From NCBI GenBank assembly GCA_028753945.1, contig JAPNXP010000008.1:2046001-2110000 (forward strand): 64,000 nucleotides of DNA. The letters run 5' to 3'. Under the pieces are notes generated by a model, which had not been told where the DNA came from, did not search any database, and worked only from the letters and a program-made list of their open reading frames with translations. The DNA is from Hexactinellida sp. DTS-2022 (Eukaryota; Porifera; Hexactinellida). Shown piece by piece: positions 1 to 10,079 of the stretch. The position numbers and the translations under genes were made by a program. Every line of letters begins with the position of its first letter. The stretch's first letter is position 1.

Positions 1-1603
1 TGTTTTCCGTCTAGCATAGAGCGTCAAAATGTAAAACTGGTTTTGAAAGTAGTTAACGAATTAATAACAATATCTGCGCTAACTATCCAGAATATAGAAA
101 GAATACTCCGGAGTTTGTTGATACCCTTCTTACTGTTTGGAAATTATTCAACGTTAACACACCATTTAAAGGAATACGTTTGAACGATAATTTCTCTAGA
201 CCTTTGACTTTTAATGAAGAGCGATTTCTATTTTTGACTCATGTAGTTCTGGTTAGATGCTTGGCAAACTTTACCAGAAAAAATTGGAAAACTGAGTATA
301 CAAACATACACCAGTTTTAGACATGCTTGTATTGCCTTACCACAAATTACCAATCATTTGACTCAATCTTGTGGCTTTACATATCTGTTGTCCTCCTTTC
401 TACAGACGGATCCCTTGGAACACCATTTCGGTCTATACCGTATGATGTCGGGTTCTAATTATCACATTTCCTATCTTCAAATCCTTGAACCGAGCGTCGA
501 CTTAAACTTTCTAGCATATTAAACATATTTACTGACCAACAAGACACTTCCTTTCAATCTATTCAGTCATTTGTTAAGTAATTTTCTTCTCCGTATAGCG
601 TATTCCACTACTGATGGTGAGTTCAATTTGGAGACTTTTCTTGATGCGATTAATGATTTATCAACAATTGATTGTGGTTCACAGTTGCTTCAATCATTAG
701 CCTTTATTGCAGGCTATACTGTCCATCAGTACCTGAAACAAACAAAACCGTGTCATGCCTGTACATATGCTAACAGTTGATAAAGTATTTCTCCTTGATT
801 TAGACCTGGACTCTCAGTATAAACTTCTGCAGCTAACGGACCGTGGCGGACTTAAATATCCATCTGAGCCAGTTTAAATTCCATATTTATTATATGGAAG
901 ACCTTTAGTGCCATCGAAAACAATAAAGAGCTGATGGCGAAGCTTGTAAGTGGACATTCTAGAAAAATACTAGTTGAACTCACGTTGATGTATTTGGAAG
1001 ATAGCGATAATCGTGATCCAAGTATTTGGAAGTCTACTTGTATTAGCTGTGGTGTGTTTAGTTGGAACATCTTATCGAAGCTCGTCTTTACTGCAGCGAA
1101 TTGCTTTCTTGCAAACATTAACAAAGTTAAGAATTATAACTCGCTGGTTCTTTCAAAAAGTATAGAAAGCGTAAATTTAAGAAATTCTCTTAATTATGTG
1201 TCTACTTATTTGTATTTACTATTTACCTTGATTTGTATTACTCTGTTATTCCTATTTCTATTATGTAGTTAAGTGTGTCGTGTGTCACTGCTAGAGCCAG
1301 AGAGAGAAAGGAGAAAGAGGCGAAAGCAAAGAAAGCAAATAATTGTGTATTATTTACTGTATATTAATATTAGAAATTGTACTGTTTGTGTATATTATTA
1401 CTATTAAATTATGAAAATCCAATCACCGTTCTCATTACAGCTAATACTAATCACGGGCTAGCACTGCTGAGTTATGTTTACGACCTAGAGACCCATAAAG
1501 AACTTAGTAGTTCAATATAGAAAACATTAAAAAATTAAAATTTCCCATCTTCTTGTGCATCCCTGGTACATCTACTGTCAGGCCATATATAGAGTAGGCT
1601 ATG
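1..1603 (+). mobile_element. P-element-like transposon copy A, truncated by the window edge
   Basis: This is the 3' part of a P-element/THAP9-type transposon, nearly identical to copy B (12779-15252) and to the reverse complement of copy C. At about 400-520 it encodes TDPLEHHFGLYRMMSGSN. That matches the conserved P-transposase/THAP9 stretch in which an E(N/H)xFG motif precedes a Gly-rich turn. The right end is a terminal inverted repeat of about 30 bp (reading inward from the end, CATAGCCTACTCTATATATG). The coding frame is broken by many indels: the family motif reads only across frames, and the surviving open pieces (571-780, 934-1272) are short. Compared with copy B, this copy lacks the extra segment at about 13888-14527. 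Confidence 0.85.
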
Positions 1604-1717
1604 ATTTAACGAATAAACGCAGTAGATATTACATATTTACATTTTATACTTAACCACAAGTATTTGAATATTTAATAAACAACTCAATTTTTTGAAATTT
1701 TTGTCTGATGGACAGTT

Positions 1718-1837
1718 TAATAATGTATGTAACATTTTTGGGTCAAATGATGCAATTAGTGACTGGTTACTCTGTAGTTTAAGAGTAACCAGTCACTAAT
1801 TGCATCATTTGACCCAAAAATGTTACATACATTATTA
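1718..1837. repeat. perfect hairpin: 56-bp stem, 8-nt loop
   Basis: Positions 1718-1773 and 1782-1837 are perfect reverse complements over 56 bp. They are separated by the 8-base loop GTAGTTTA. I checked every stem base and found no mismatch. The unit sits just beyond the end of P-element copy A and matches no other repeat in the window. It could be a palindromic MITE, a foldback tip or a recent inverted duplication; a small-RNA hairpin precursor is also conceivable. Confidence 0.9.
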
Positions 1838-3131
1838 TAGTTTTTTCTGTAGTTTAATTAAGATAGCATAGGTGTAATAATTGACCATATCTTACCATTT
1901 ACAAAAGTATCATCGAAAACTGAATAAAATAAATGATAACGAATTCGGAAACCATAAGAGATGTTCTAATTATGGACAAATATCTGGAAACTAGAAGAAA
2001 AACTGATACTAGTATGCTTTCAAATGCTCTAGAAAGCTTTATGTTGTAAATTTAGCATTTGAAACTTGATATTATTTGAAAACTCGATTTTTATTTTGGA
2101 AACATAGTTAATGATCGTAATTCAAATTATAATATCTTGACTTGCAGATGGAATTTGATAAAATAAATTATATTTCTATGGTCCTCGACTATCCTAGCAC
2201 CACATATTTAAGAAATTGAGCAAATACACAGATTTCAAAATTTGAGCTATGACCGCTGATTTGCCCACTGTGAGGTATCATACTTTTTATTTATTCTGGT
2301 TTTCAAAATTTGGCTAATACAAATCTCCCATAGGGGACTTTCCTTAGGTGGTTGTCGTTGATAACTTGATATGTTAAATTTTGGCAATGTGGATATCTGT
2401 ATTCGTTCTCAGGATTAAATAATTAAAGATTATATGCGTACGCAGTTGGTATTAGGTCTACATTCTTGAAATATGACCGCTGATTTATTTTACAATTATT
2501 TTATCAAAGATGCCACCAAAAAATTAGGTTTATATTCATTTTTTGTGTTCAAAAGTTCACATTTTTATTTATTTAGGTTGAATCAAAATTCTAAACCGGT
2601 CACCTTTTGGCGATAACGATGATCTATGTTACCCTTCACTCATAATGTGTATTCAGCAAATAGTGATTTTCAAATCCACTTTTCCATTAGGTGGAGTCTG
2701 AAGATATCCCCTATTGAACTTTTTGTACAGGATACTCCACTTAATTGTGACACCGGCTAATTGGGAAAACCGCATATTTGGGACAACTACCCAAGAACCG
2801 AATCCTTTCCGTATAAGCTAATACTAAATTTGGGTTAATCGGAACAAACTCCGCTTAATTGGGACAAACTAAACAAATTGCTTTCATAATTGGAGCTCGC
2901 TTAAAGAAAAATTAAACCTTGATACGCTTGTTAAAGCACTTATAATTTCTAAACACCTGGCATCATGTCCAAGATTTTTGGTTATGGCCATATTTCCAAT
3001 ATAATTGGATAAATATCTCGAAAAGTGTAATTTACTTGTTACATACAGATATTTTTGATAATTTAGTTATTTAATGCATTACTTTTTAAAATAACATTCT
3101 TTTCGTTTATTCTACCATTAGCAATTTAATT
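1838..3131. other. non-coding upstream region with a possible Tigger-like remnant
   Basis: AT-rich sequence upstream of the USP5 start codon. Around 2728-2880 it repeatedly carries TTAATTGGGACA-like words, starting with a CAGGATACTCC-type end. This is the look of an eroded Tigger/pogo-type MITE. No convincing TATA box, CpG-rich promoter or 5' exon was recognised. An AG at 3119-3120 could be the acceptor of a 5' UTR intron. Confidence 0.35.
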
Positions 3132-3585
3132 ATGGATGAATTGGTTATTGAAACTTTGAAAACTCTCCCTACATTAACTGAAGATATCAAGATAGCTCAA
3201 TTCGATGATATTGTTAACAAGCAGCAATGTTTATTTAGTTTTGATACCTCGTTTTCTCCTTTAGGTTTGTTTGTGAACCTCTTTTCCTTCAATTGTTATG
3301 GATATCGATTCGTCAAACTCTATTTTAAACAGACAGGGTTACGTCTTTATTTGCATATAAAACGCAATACATTGAATCACGCTCAAATACCAAATGAGGA
3401 TCCCTCTATTCAAATATCTAAACCAACTAAACTTGCTATAGGAGTTGATGGTGGATTTCCTATGCAACAAGATAAGTTTTTGCCTACGGAAGAGTTCTCT
3501 TTGGTTGTTTTGCCGGAGTTTATCTTCGTTCCTATTTCAACTGATTTACCTTCATTTATTTACAATTCTTTGATGTCAATTATTG
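3132..3585 (+). CDS. USP5: USP5/USP13-like ubiquitin hydrolase, first coding exon
   Basis: This exon encodes residues 1-151 of a protein resembling isopeptidase T, the cytosolic deubiquitinase that disassembles unanchored polyubiquitin. The start resembles the family N-terminus (MDELV..LKTLPT). It is followed by CLFSFDTSFSPLGLFVNLF, LRLYLHIKR and KPTKLAIGVDGGF, which match the order and spacing of the cryptic N-terminal ZnF-UBP region of USP5. The open frame runs on to a stop at 3600-3602, but the family-like sequence stops near residue 151. A GT donor (ATTATTG/GTTTGT) sits at 3585/3586, leaving one base of a split codon. That phase fits the acceptor at 44145/44146 exactly, giving an Asp codon at the junction. 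The donor is weak at +3, but homology and phase both support it. USP13 is the alternative paralogue. No promoter was recognised upstream. Confidence 0.9.
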
Positions 3586-3789
3586 GTTTGTTTAATTTTT
3601 AATTGTTTTAATTTTTATTTGGCATCCTTTCCATCCCTAAAAAGAACTTCCTGTTTTCCCAGGTGTATATTTTTGTATTGTCATCATATTTGAGGTGTTA
3701 AACCATTCATGAAGGTGTTTTGGATGTTAACGAGCCTAATTGCGTTGGACGTTCCTTTTAGCCACTTCATTTCATCCTCCTCGCGAAAT

Positions 3790-3945
3790 TATAGCGTCAT
3801 TCATACATTTTGAGAATCGTGAAAATTCCCTTAACCGCACATAATTCGCACCATATATACTAGATTTAAATCTCACAATTTAATAGGATATGTACAATAA
3901 GGATGCGGTAATGTTGGTCAGCACAGTGGGTATAAGGACAGTTTA
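3790..3945 (+). mobile_element. fragment of the Helitron-like repeat family
   Basis: A diverged copy of the middle part of the Helitron-like element at 57395-57906. The shared order is a GCGTCATT word, a GAGAATCGTGAAAATTC word, a CGCACATAATTCGC word, then ATGCGG followed by GTTGGTC. Neither end is preserved. Confidence 0.55.
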
Positions 3946-4202
3946 GGGGAAATAGCCATTTTGTAGCAGATAGGGTTTTGATATCTGTAAACCGAATGGT
4001 ATCATCAAAATTGATGTATTTAATCTCATAACAGTTTGGACGATCAATTGTAATTTCGTGATTTTTTTTTGTAACAATCGTTATTCACCCATGATTATTT
4101 ATATTAAATCTTAAATATGGTGTAAACTTATTAAAATTCTAGACTTATCCCAGGATATTCTAATATTGCATTGAATTTATTTAGAGTCAAAATATGCTGA
4201 AT

Positions 4203-6496
4203 CGTGACCTACATTATATAAGGCCTATGCACCAACTTGTGAAACTGGACCATTGATTAAAGGAAGGCTATTGATAAATAGGTTATTTATCAATATCTAA
4301 ATAACTAATAGTGATCAGGGATGGATCCACCGGGGGGGTTCAGGGGGGTTGAACCCCCCCCCCAAAATGGATCAGGGGTGGTGCGAACCCCCCAAGTGGC
4401 GTATCCTGGGGGGGGGGATTTGGGTGTTCAAGCACCCCCACATAACTGGTTTCCAAAAGGGATATGTTTGTTATTTATAATACCAAAACATCTTTGGTAT
4501 AACTGCACAATATTACACTCCTCCTACTATGTGAGAAGAATAGCTGTACATCGATGTTTGAGCGTCTAAGATTCAAACAAATGCCACTACCCCTCCCCCC
4601 CAAGAATATGATAATATATTCCAAAATTATATCTAGGGAGTGGCACAATTTCCGAGATTGGTTGAGAGAAACATATGAGAGTTCTCTTCAATATCTATTC
4701 TGTGATTACTTTTTGTGAACTTTGTATATCAAATATCAGGCAAAATCGTTAACTAATTTTAAACTGTTGATTCATTGTGATTGTTGGTTAATTGATAATT
4801 TGATTAATTAATTATTAATTTATAGTTATGTATTAATTTAGAATAGATTTCTTTGACGTATATTTAATATATTTCAACTTTCTTGAAAGTTGCTTTCTCA
4901 AATGCATTTCTTAAAAAATAACGTCCGAAACTTTCACATTTGACTCGCGGGCGCATCCTACGGCGTCCACAATTCTAATGCCAACCCTGGACATTTCACC
5001 CAGTTGCGTAGCTAAGGTTTCGGGGGCCCCGGTTCAAAAGTATGTGCCGGGGCCCCCGGCCCTAATAGTTCAAATTGGAGTAGTAAAATTTAAGGAGGTT
5101 CGCGGCATACATCTGGGTAAATTTGGGTTCGGAAATGGCATTTCCCGAAATCTTTACGAAGTATGATTGAAGTATATCTGCAAATGGAGAATTTTGGATC
5201 CTTTGCATACCTGAAGACCGTACAGGGTTCCCTGTACAGTATGGGGATTTTAACCATTTTTGCTGTTCTTTATAGGCGTACAGAGATTTTTAATATACTA
5301 ATTATGAATCAAATAATACCTTAAATGTCTACAGTGATGATAGTATATTCTGCCATGCATTCTGCATTGACCACATAAAGGCACAACTGGTTTATATATT
5401 AATACAAGCGAACAGGGATTCCCAGTACAGTATATAATTCAATGCTTTCTCCGTTCCAAAGTGATAATTTGATATGTAAGTGTATAGTAAATACCTGGAC
5501 GAGCGATCGCAGCGAGCGAGAAATTCTTTGGGAGGTGTACAGGGATTTTGGCCAATGTACACGGGAAAATTGGAGCCCTGTACAGGTATATTACACAAAT
5601 AGGTTGGCAGGTATGCCTTTGGGGCTCCTGAGACATCGGGGTACTGGTTCAATGAACCGCCTGAACCGCCTATAGCTACGCCTCTGATTGCACCCCCCAG
5701 ATATTTTGTGCTGGATCCATCCCTGGTAGTGATAGACCTCTTAAATGTTCTATAACTATATAGGAACATGGTATCAAGGTATACATAGCACCCTTCAGAA
5801 TTGAGCTATGTCATCATTTGGTTACGTAATCGCTAATTTTGGTAGGTATTATCGTGTTTTTATAGCCTGCTTTTAACCTAGTTAGACGGGTTATAAATGT
5901 TCAAAATTGGAACATGATGATGCCCATAACTAGTTAGATGAAATATATCGAAATTATAAATGGAATGTTGACATATTCCTCGGTTGCCAAGGAAATGAAT
6001 ATTTCCTAAATGAGCCATAACTCAAAAACTATTATTTTATGTAAACTAGGCTAGTGCTGATCTATCCGCAATAGGTTACTTCCTATTCATTGATAACACA
6101 TTTTCTAGGCCTAACTACAATAATTTTTGAGATAATGGGTGTATTACCTCATAAGGAATTAAGTGCTAATTATTTTATTTTCTCAAATATGGGCATCATC
6201 TTCTTCAAATTTTGAACATTTATAACGCGTCTAACTATGTTAATATCAGGCTATAAAAACACGATATTACCCACCAAAAATAGCGATTACGTAATCAAAT
6301 GATGACATAGCTCAATTCTGAAGGGTGCTATTTACACCTTGATACCATGTTCCTATATAGTTATAGAACATTTATGAGGTCTATCATTACTAGTTATTTT
6401 GATAACGATAAATAACTTATTTATCAATAGCCTTCCTTTAATCCATGATCCAGTTTCATAAAGTTTGTGCATATGCCTTATATAACGTAGGTCACG
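4203..6496. mobile_element. foldback-type element with arms of about 0.3 kb
   Basis: The left arm (4203-4315 continuing at 5734-5935) and the right arm (about 6185-6496) are diverged reverse complements about 320 bp long. Both carry CGTGACCTA..TTATATAAGGC at the tip, then a GGAACATGGTATCAAGG block and a TTACGTAATCGCTA block. The centre (about 5936-6184) holds a GATCTATCCGCAATAGGT segment. A hAT-like element (4316-5725) is inserted in the left arm. A related arm and centre occur at about 43490-44095. No protein is encoded. Confidence 0.75.
4316..5725. mobile_element. hAT-like non-autonomous element, 1.41 kb
   Basis: The ends are CAGGGATGGATCCA on the left and TGGATCCATCCCTG on the right. They are flanked by 8-bp direct repeats, ATAGTGAT (4308-4315) and GTAGTGAT (5726-5733), differing at one base. 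A CAGGG end with an 8-bp duplication is typical of hAT elements. The interior holds G/C-runs, a GGGGCCCC-rich block near 5020-5060 and a repeated TGTACAGGG motif, but no transposase. Confidence 0.82.
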
Positions 6497-6609
6497 GCTG
6501 CATGTAATTATATCCAGTGTAATTACACTTAGGAACCCTATTTCGTTTTTGTAGCATAGTTGTATAATATGGAACATTGCTAGTGCATAAATTTCTTCCT
6601 GATATCATA

Positions 6610-6895
6610 AAGTTTTCAATACAATAAATACACAAACCTGTATATATACTATACATATATATATGTATGTAAATATTTGTTTGTATGTTCCGAGTTGATT
6701 GAAGAAACTGGACTGTTTCCAAATCAAATTTTCTGAGTAACTTTTGGCCCTCGCTAACAGTTGAGATTTCCACTCGAAATTCTCACACCTCGCCAACTTA
6801 TTACGTCATTGTCACATTGTGAAGCGTTAAAATTCATTTAATCGCACATAATTCCAGCCCTCTATGAGATAAAATTCTGAAATTTAAATAGAACG
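6610..6895 (+). mobile_element. Helitron-like repeat, 5' part (copy D)
   Basis: It starts with an eroded ACACAAACCTG end followed by TA-rich microsatellite. It then follows the same order as 57395-57700: GAGTTGATTGAAGAAACTGG, GGTTTCC-type words, TTACGTCATTGTCACATT and CGCACATAATTC. It is cut off near 6895, where a different repeat begins. Confidence 0.65.
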
Positions 6896-7140
6896 TGTAT
6901 GTTGCAGTGTATGCCCGCACATTATCAGTATAATATTAGTGTGTGCTGATACACACTGGTGTATTCTCGCACACGCTTTATAACTACAGTATAACCTGCA
7001 TTCTCGACGCTCTAGTATAATCCGGGATTCAGGAGAACCGACACTTTTCCTTGTCCCAATGAGCATCGGACTATGCATTACAGCCCGCATTTTCCGACAA
7101 TTTGGCAATCTGACATTTTCCTTGTCAAATGATGTCGGAT
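6890..7140 (-). repeat. dispersed repeat also found at 19080-19310
   Basis: This block is the diverged reverse complement of 19080-19310. Shared words include TGCAGTGTATGCCCGCACAT, CCGGGATTCAGGAGAACCGA and CAATTTGGCAATC. At 19.3 kb it is joined directly to the Helitron-like 3' sequence, and here it follows a Helitron-like 5' piece. It may therefore be an internal segment or a repeated insertion in that family. Confidence 0.6.
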
Positions 7141-7256
7141 TAGATAAGTTTTCTGTACCTACATTGTACCAATAATCACGAAAGAGTTGATTTAATTATT
7201 ACTACATCTACGTATAAATTAAGTTTGCTGCTTTAAAAGCTAGTTATGCTACTCTA

Positions 7257-7706
7257 CTAGACTACTACTAATATTTGATTCCACGTTCTACACGTCCTTC
7301 CTTGATGGCATTTGGAACAGCAACCTTTTTTCGATCTTCTGCAAGGACATCTAACATTTGAACAGTTTTTGCATTTGCAGGATAAAGCAGAGAATAAGGA
7401 GGGATTTCGCATAGCAGTGCTCTGTGCGATGGAGTTGTTTGGTATATCATCGACGTTCAGAAAATTAGATTCACTGATATCAAACTGATTTCTTGTATAC
7501 ATTGGTCCTAGTTGTCCTTGTTTTGTGGTAACTGTATAAATATCACCACTTATACTAGCAACAACACCCATCAAATTTTTTTAACCGAGTTTAGTCATTA
7601 CATCAGGTGGTGCAATTAAAATTAGTACAGTATCTCCGATGTTGGCCGGAGGCAACTTGTTCATGCTTGACTTCAACATTCGGTGATTGCAGCTGTATTG
7701 CTTCCT
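7257..7706 (-). pseudogene. KRBA2-like transposon integrase, C-terminal remnant
   Basis: Read on the minus strand, the remnant starts near 7706 with a ...MLKSSMNKLPPANIGDTVLI stretch. After a frame break it continues with MMGVVASISGDIYTV and YTRNQFDI, then a Cys-rich tail (CKCKNCSNVRCPCRRSKKGC, then CSKCH). This order (PPANIGD, GVV, YTRNQ, CxC-rich tail) is that of KRAB-A-domain-containing-2-like integrases found in transposons of many invertebrates. A stop and an indel lie between about 7574 and 7590. The upstream part continues on the far side of the piggyBac-like insertion (about 8413-8445). The catalytic core is absent. Confidence 0.65.
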
Positions 7707-7707
7707 C

Positions 7708-8412
7708 TTAACCGTAGACTGCCGGTGTGATTTTCAGGAAAATAACTTAACCTGTAGTTATTTGTATATAATATGTAGAACTTATAAATTTGAAATCCAA
7801 CAAGAGCACAATAATATATTAATATAACGAAATTTTGAAAAGATTTATTAGAGGATTTAGACAAAAAGTGATGACACTTACTTTCTCTTTTTAAAAGGAA
7901 TACTTATATATTAACGGCGTTATATATATAAGTAATCCTTTGTTTCTAAACAGGAACAAATACGACTATCTTAATAGTTATCAGATCTCAAAATTTGAAC
8001 AATTCTGCATCAGGAAACTAAAGTTACTTCATTTTCATAAAAATGATAAATCTGTATTTGATGTACCATGGATTACGAAAATATACATATATTTGAGTTA
8101 TATCTGTCACAACTCTATATTCGTCCAACCAAATATCCTAAAACAGATAAGATTAGTCTAATATCTTCTTTTGGGTATTCCCACGGTGAGATTTTCTCAT
8201 TTCTTATCTACAAAAGTAAGAGAGTGGCAAGTGGAGCAGTTTACTTTTATGCTACGTCATCATAACAAATTCTGAAAATTTTGATTTTTTGATTGAATTC
8301 GATTGAGAATACAAAACCATGTCTAAATCCGATTTTTCTCGAAATTTGAATGATTTGATCGACATGTTTCCCTCCTGACACAACGTGTATCAGTTAGGCA
8401 GTCTACAGTTAA
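7708..8412. mobile_element. piggyBac-like MITE, copy 1 (TTAA target)
   Basis: It is flanked by TTAA at 7708-7711 and 8409-8412. The terminal inverted repeats are CCGTAGACTGCC on the left and GGCAGTCTACAG on the right. At 705 bp it matches copies 2 and 3 in length (about 690 bp core) and sequence, for example the GATTTAGACATGGTTTTGTA block in one orientation. It contains no transposase. Removing it rejoins the KRBA2-like integrase reading on both sides. Confidence 0.85.
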
Positions 8413-8454
8413 TTCCTTTATTTTTGGTTTCTGCCATTTATGCTGCTTACTGAG

Positions 8455-8817
8455 CAGGCTTGGACCGGGTCACCGGATCACAATATTCGCTAAAGCTCCG
8501 GGTCCGGCTTGGACTGGGTCACCGGATTACCGGGTCAACCGGGTCACTTAATTTTGATTTTACCAAATTCTTCAAGTAATGCTAATAAATTTTTATTGGT
8601 TTGTAGAATTATAACTTAGAAAGATTCATTTAATATGTAAATCGTTTAATATTTATGAGACATAGACTTCAATTGAAATTTCTTTGGTATCGTTGGTTAC
8701 TGTATACTTACTTACTGGTCAAAATTTACCGGGTCAGCCGGGTCACCGAGTCTGAGCTTACCGGGTCGACCGGGTCACCGGGTCACGGTCATGAAATCTT
8801 GATCCGGTCCAAGCCTG
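8455..8817. mobile_element. hAT-like MITE rich in CCGGGTCACC repeats
   Basis: The terminal repeats are CAGGCTTGGACCGG and CCGGTCCAAGCCTG. They are flanked by perfect 8-bp direct repeats TTACTGAG (8447-8454 and 8818-8825). The subterminal regions are built of many CCGGGTCA(A/C)CCGGGT units, a likely transposase-binding array. The middle is AT-rich and non-coding. Confidence 0.9.
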
Positions 8818-9043
8818 TTACTGAGGTCACAGGTTACACACCAAACGTTGCCACTAATCCTTCTTCCCCGCTACAGCGTCCACAAGGAATGTGGACATAT
8901 CGATGGCATCCTGGACATGTGTGCCCACCAGATGTCTCATTTCCACACACATAACACTTCATGTTCTGATTGAATGTATTGGCGAATGTATGGGCTCTGT
9001 GTATGTTTCGTTAGTTTTTCTGCATCAGGGTTGTTATTATGAT

Positions 9044-9734
9044 CAGGGCCAGATTAAGGCGGCGGCTGATGGTGCTGCAGCCCCAGGCCCATCTTCAAAA
9101 TAGGCCCACCACGTTGTGCCATAGGCCTCGAAGGCTTATCCAGTAGATTAAGGTTGGGCACTTTAAGCATCCTGATTTCATATGCTGGCTCAAGTAGATC
9201 TATCAAATTCTTGTTACGTTAAGTTTACTCTTTTGTTGGAAAATGCCAATGATTTATGTGCATGCACTTCTAAGTTCTAACTAATATATGTTCAATTAAT
9301 TTTTGACTAAACAATAGTTTAGATTTTCATTGTGATATATATTTTTGTCAGTAAGCATTACTTTATGTTTTCTTTTATTAGATCTTATTAACTATCACAG
9401 ATAATGTAATCCACCAGCATACTTTGTAATTATAATTTATTTCGTTGTATTATATGCAGTTTCGATTGTACTTGTGTTTTGCTCATTCCTTATTATTTCA
9501 TTTTTGATAAATCGAGAAAAAGATAGATGAAAACATATCGTAGTGGCTGGGACAAAGCAATAGCTCAACAAGAAAAAAACTACAAGAACATTGGCGGCGC
9601 CACGTATTATGAGGTGTGGGTGTAGTAGGTGTCCACTGTATAGTCTAGTGGGTGTCACTGTACAAGCACCGCTTCATTTCCTTGAGGCAGTGGGTGTCCG
9701 GACACCCAGGACACCCCCGGTGGCGCCGGCCCTG
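9044..9734. mobile_element. possible hAT-like element(s) with CAGGGCC ends
   Basis: CAGGGCCAGATTAAGG at 9044 and CCGGTGGCGCCGGCCCTG ending at 9734 look like hAT termini pointing at each other. Only about 7 bp of the ends match, and the flanking octamers are poorly related. They may therefore be ends of two different elements. A short inner repeat of GGTGTCC/GGACACC words lies at about 9600-9720. Confidence 0.35.
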
Positions 9735-10079
9735 ATTAATTTAGAAGTTTTAGAAAGTTTACGTGAATAATGAACCTCTTTGCCTTGAATTAGCAGAATA
9801 TGCATCTGTTCCACCCAATTGCGATATGCTTAGTGAAACTGAAAATTTTAACTGTATTTACCTTCAAAAAGAATCACTACTGTCGAAATCGGATTTTTGC
9901 CTCTCCGGGTTATTTGCCTCCTTGCTTCTCCTTGTTTCTTCATAACCTCATAGAACTGTATATTGTTAAATACGGGTTTTTTGCGTATCGGGTTTTTTTG
10001 CCTCTTTTTCCATGCATTTAGGGGGGCAAAAGAATGGATGCTTTTTCAGATTACAATGAAATTATTGTTACTCCTGAAT

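Noticed and set aside
3586..3602. Reading the 3132-3602 open frame as a complete 156-residue gene
   Set aside because: Family similarity continues on another exon at 44146 with matching codon phase; the last residues before the stop are intronic.
4321..4569. 82-residue Gly/Pro-rich open frame
   Set aside because: It is translated from the G- and C-run terminus of the hAT-like element at 4316.
8655..8954. 99-residue open frame
   Set aside because: It runs over the CCGGGTCACC repeats of a hAT MITE.
9044..9734. A single complete hAT element
   Set aside because: Only the CAGGGCC heptamer is shared between the ends and the flanking octamers disagree; listed as a weak feature only.
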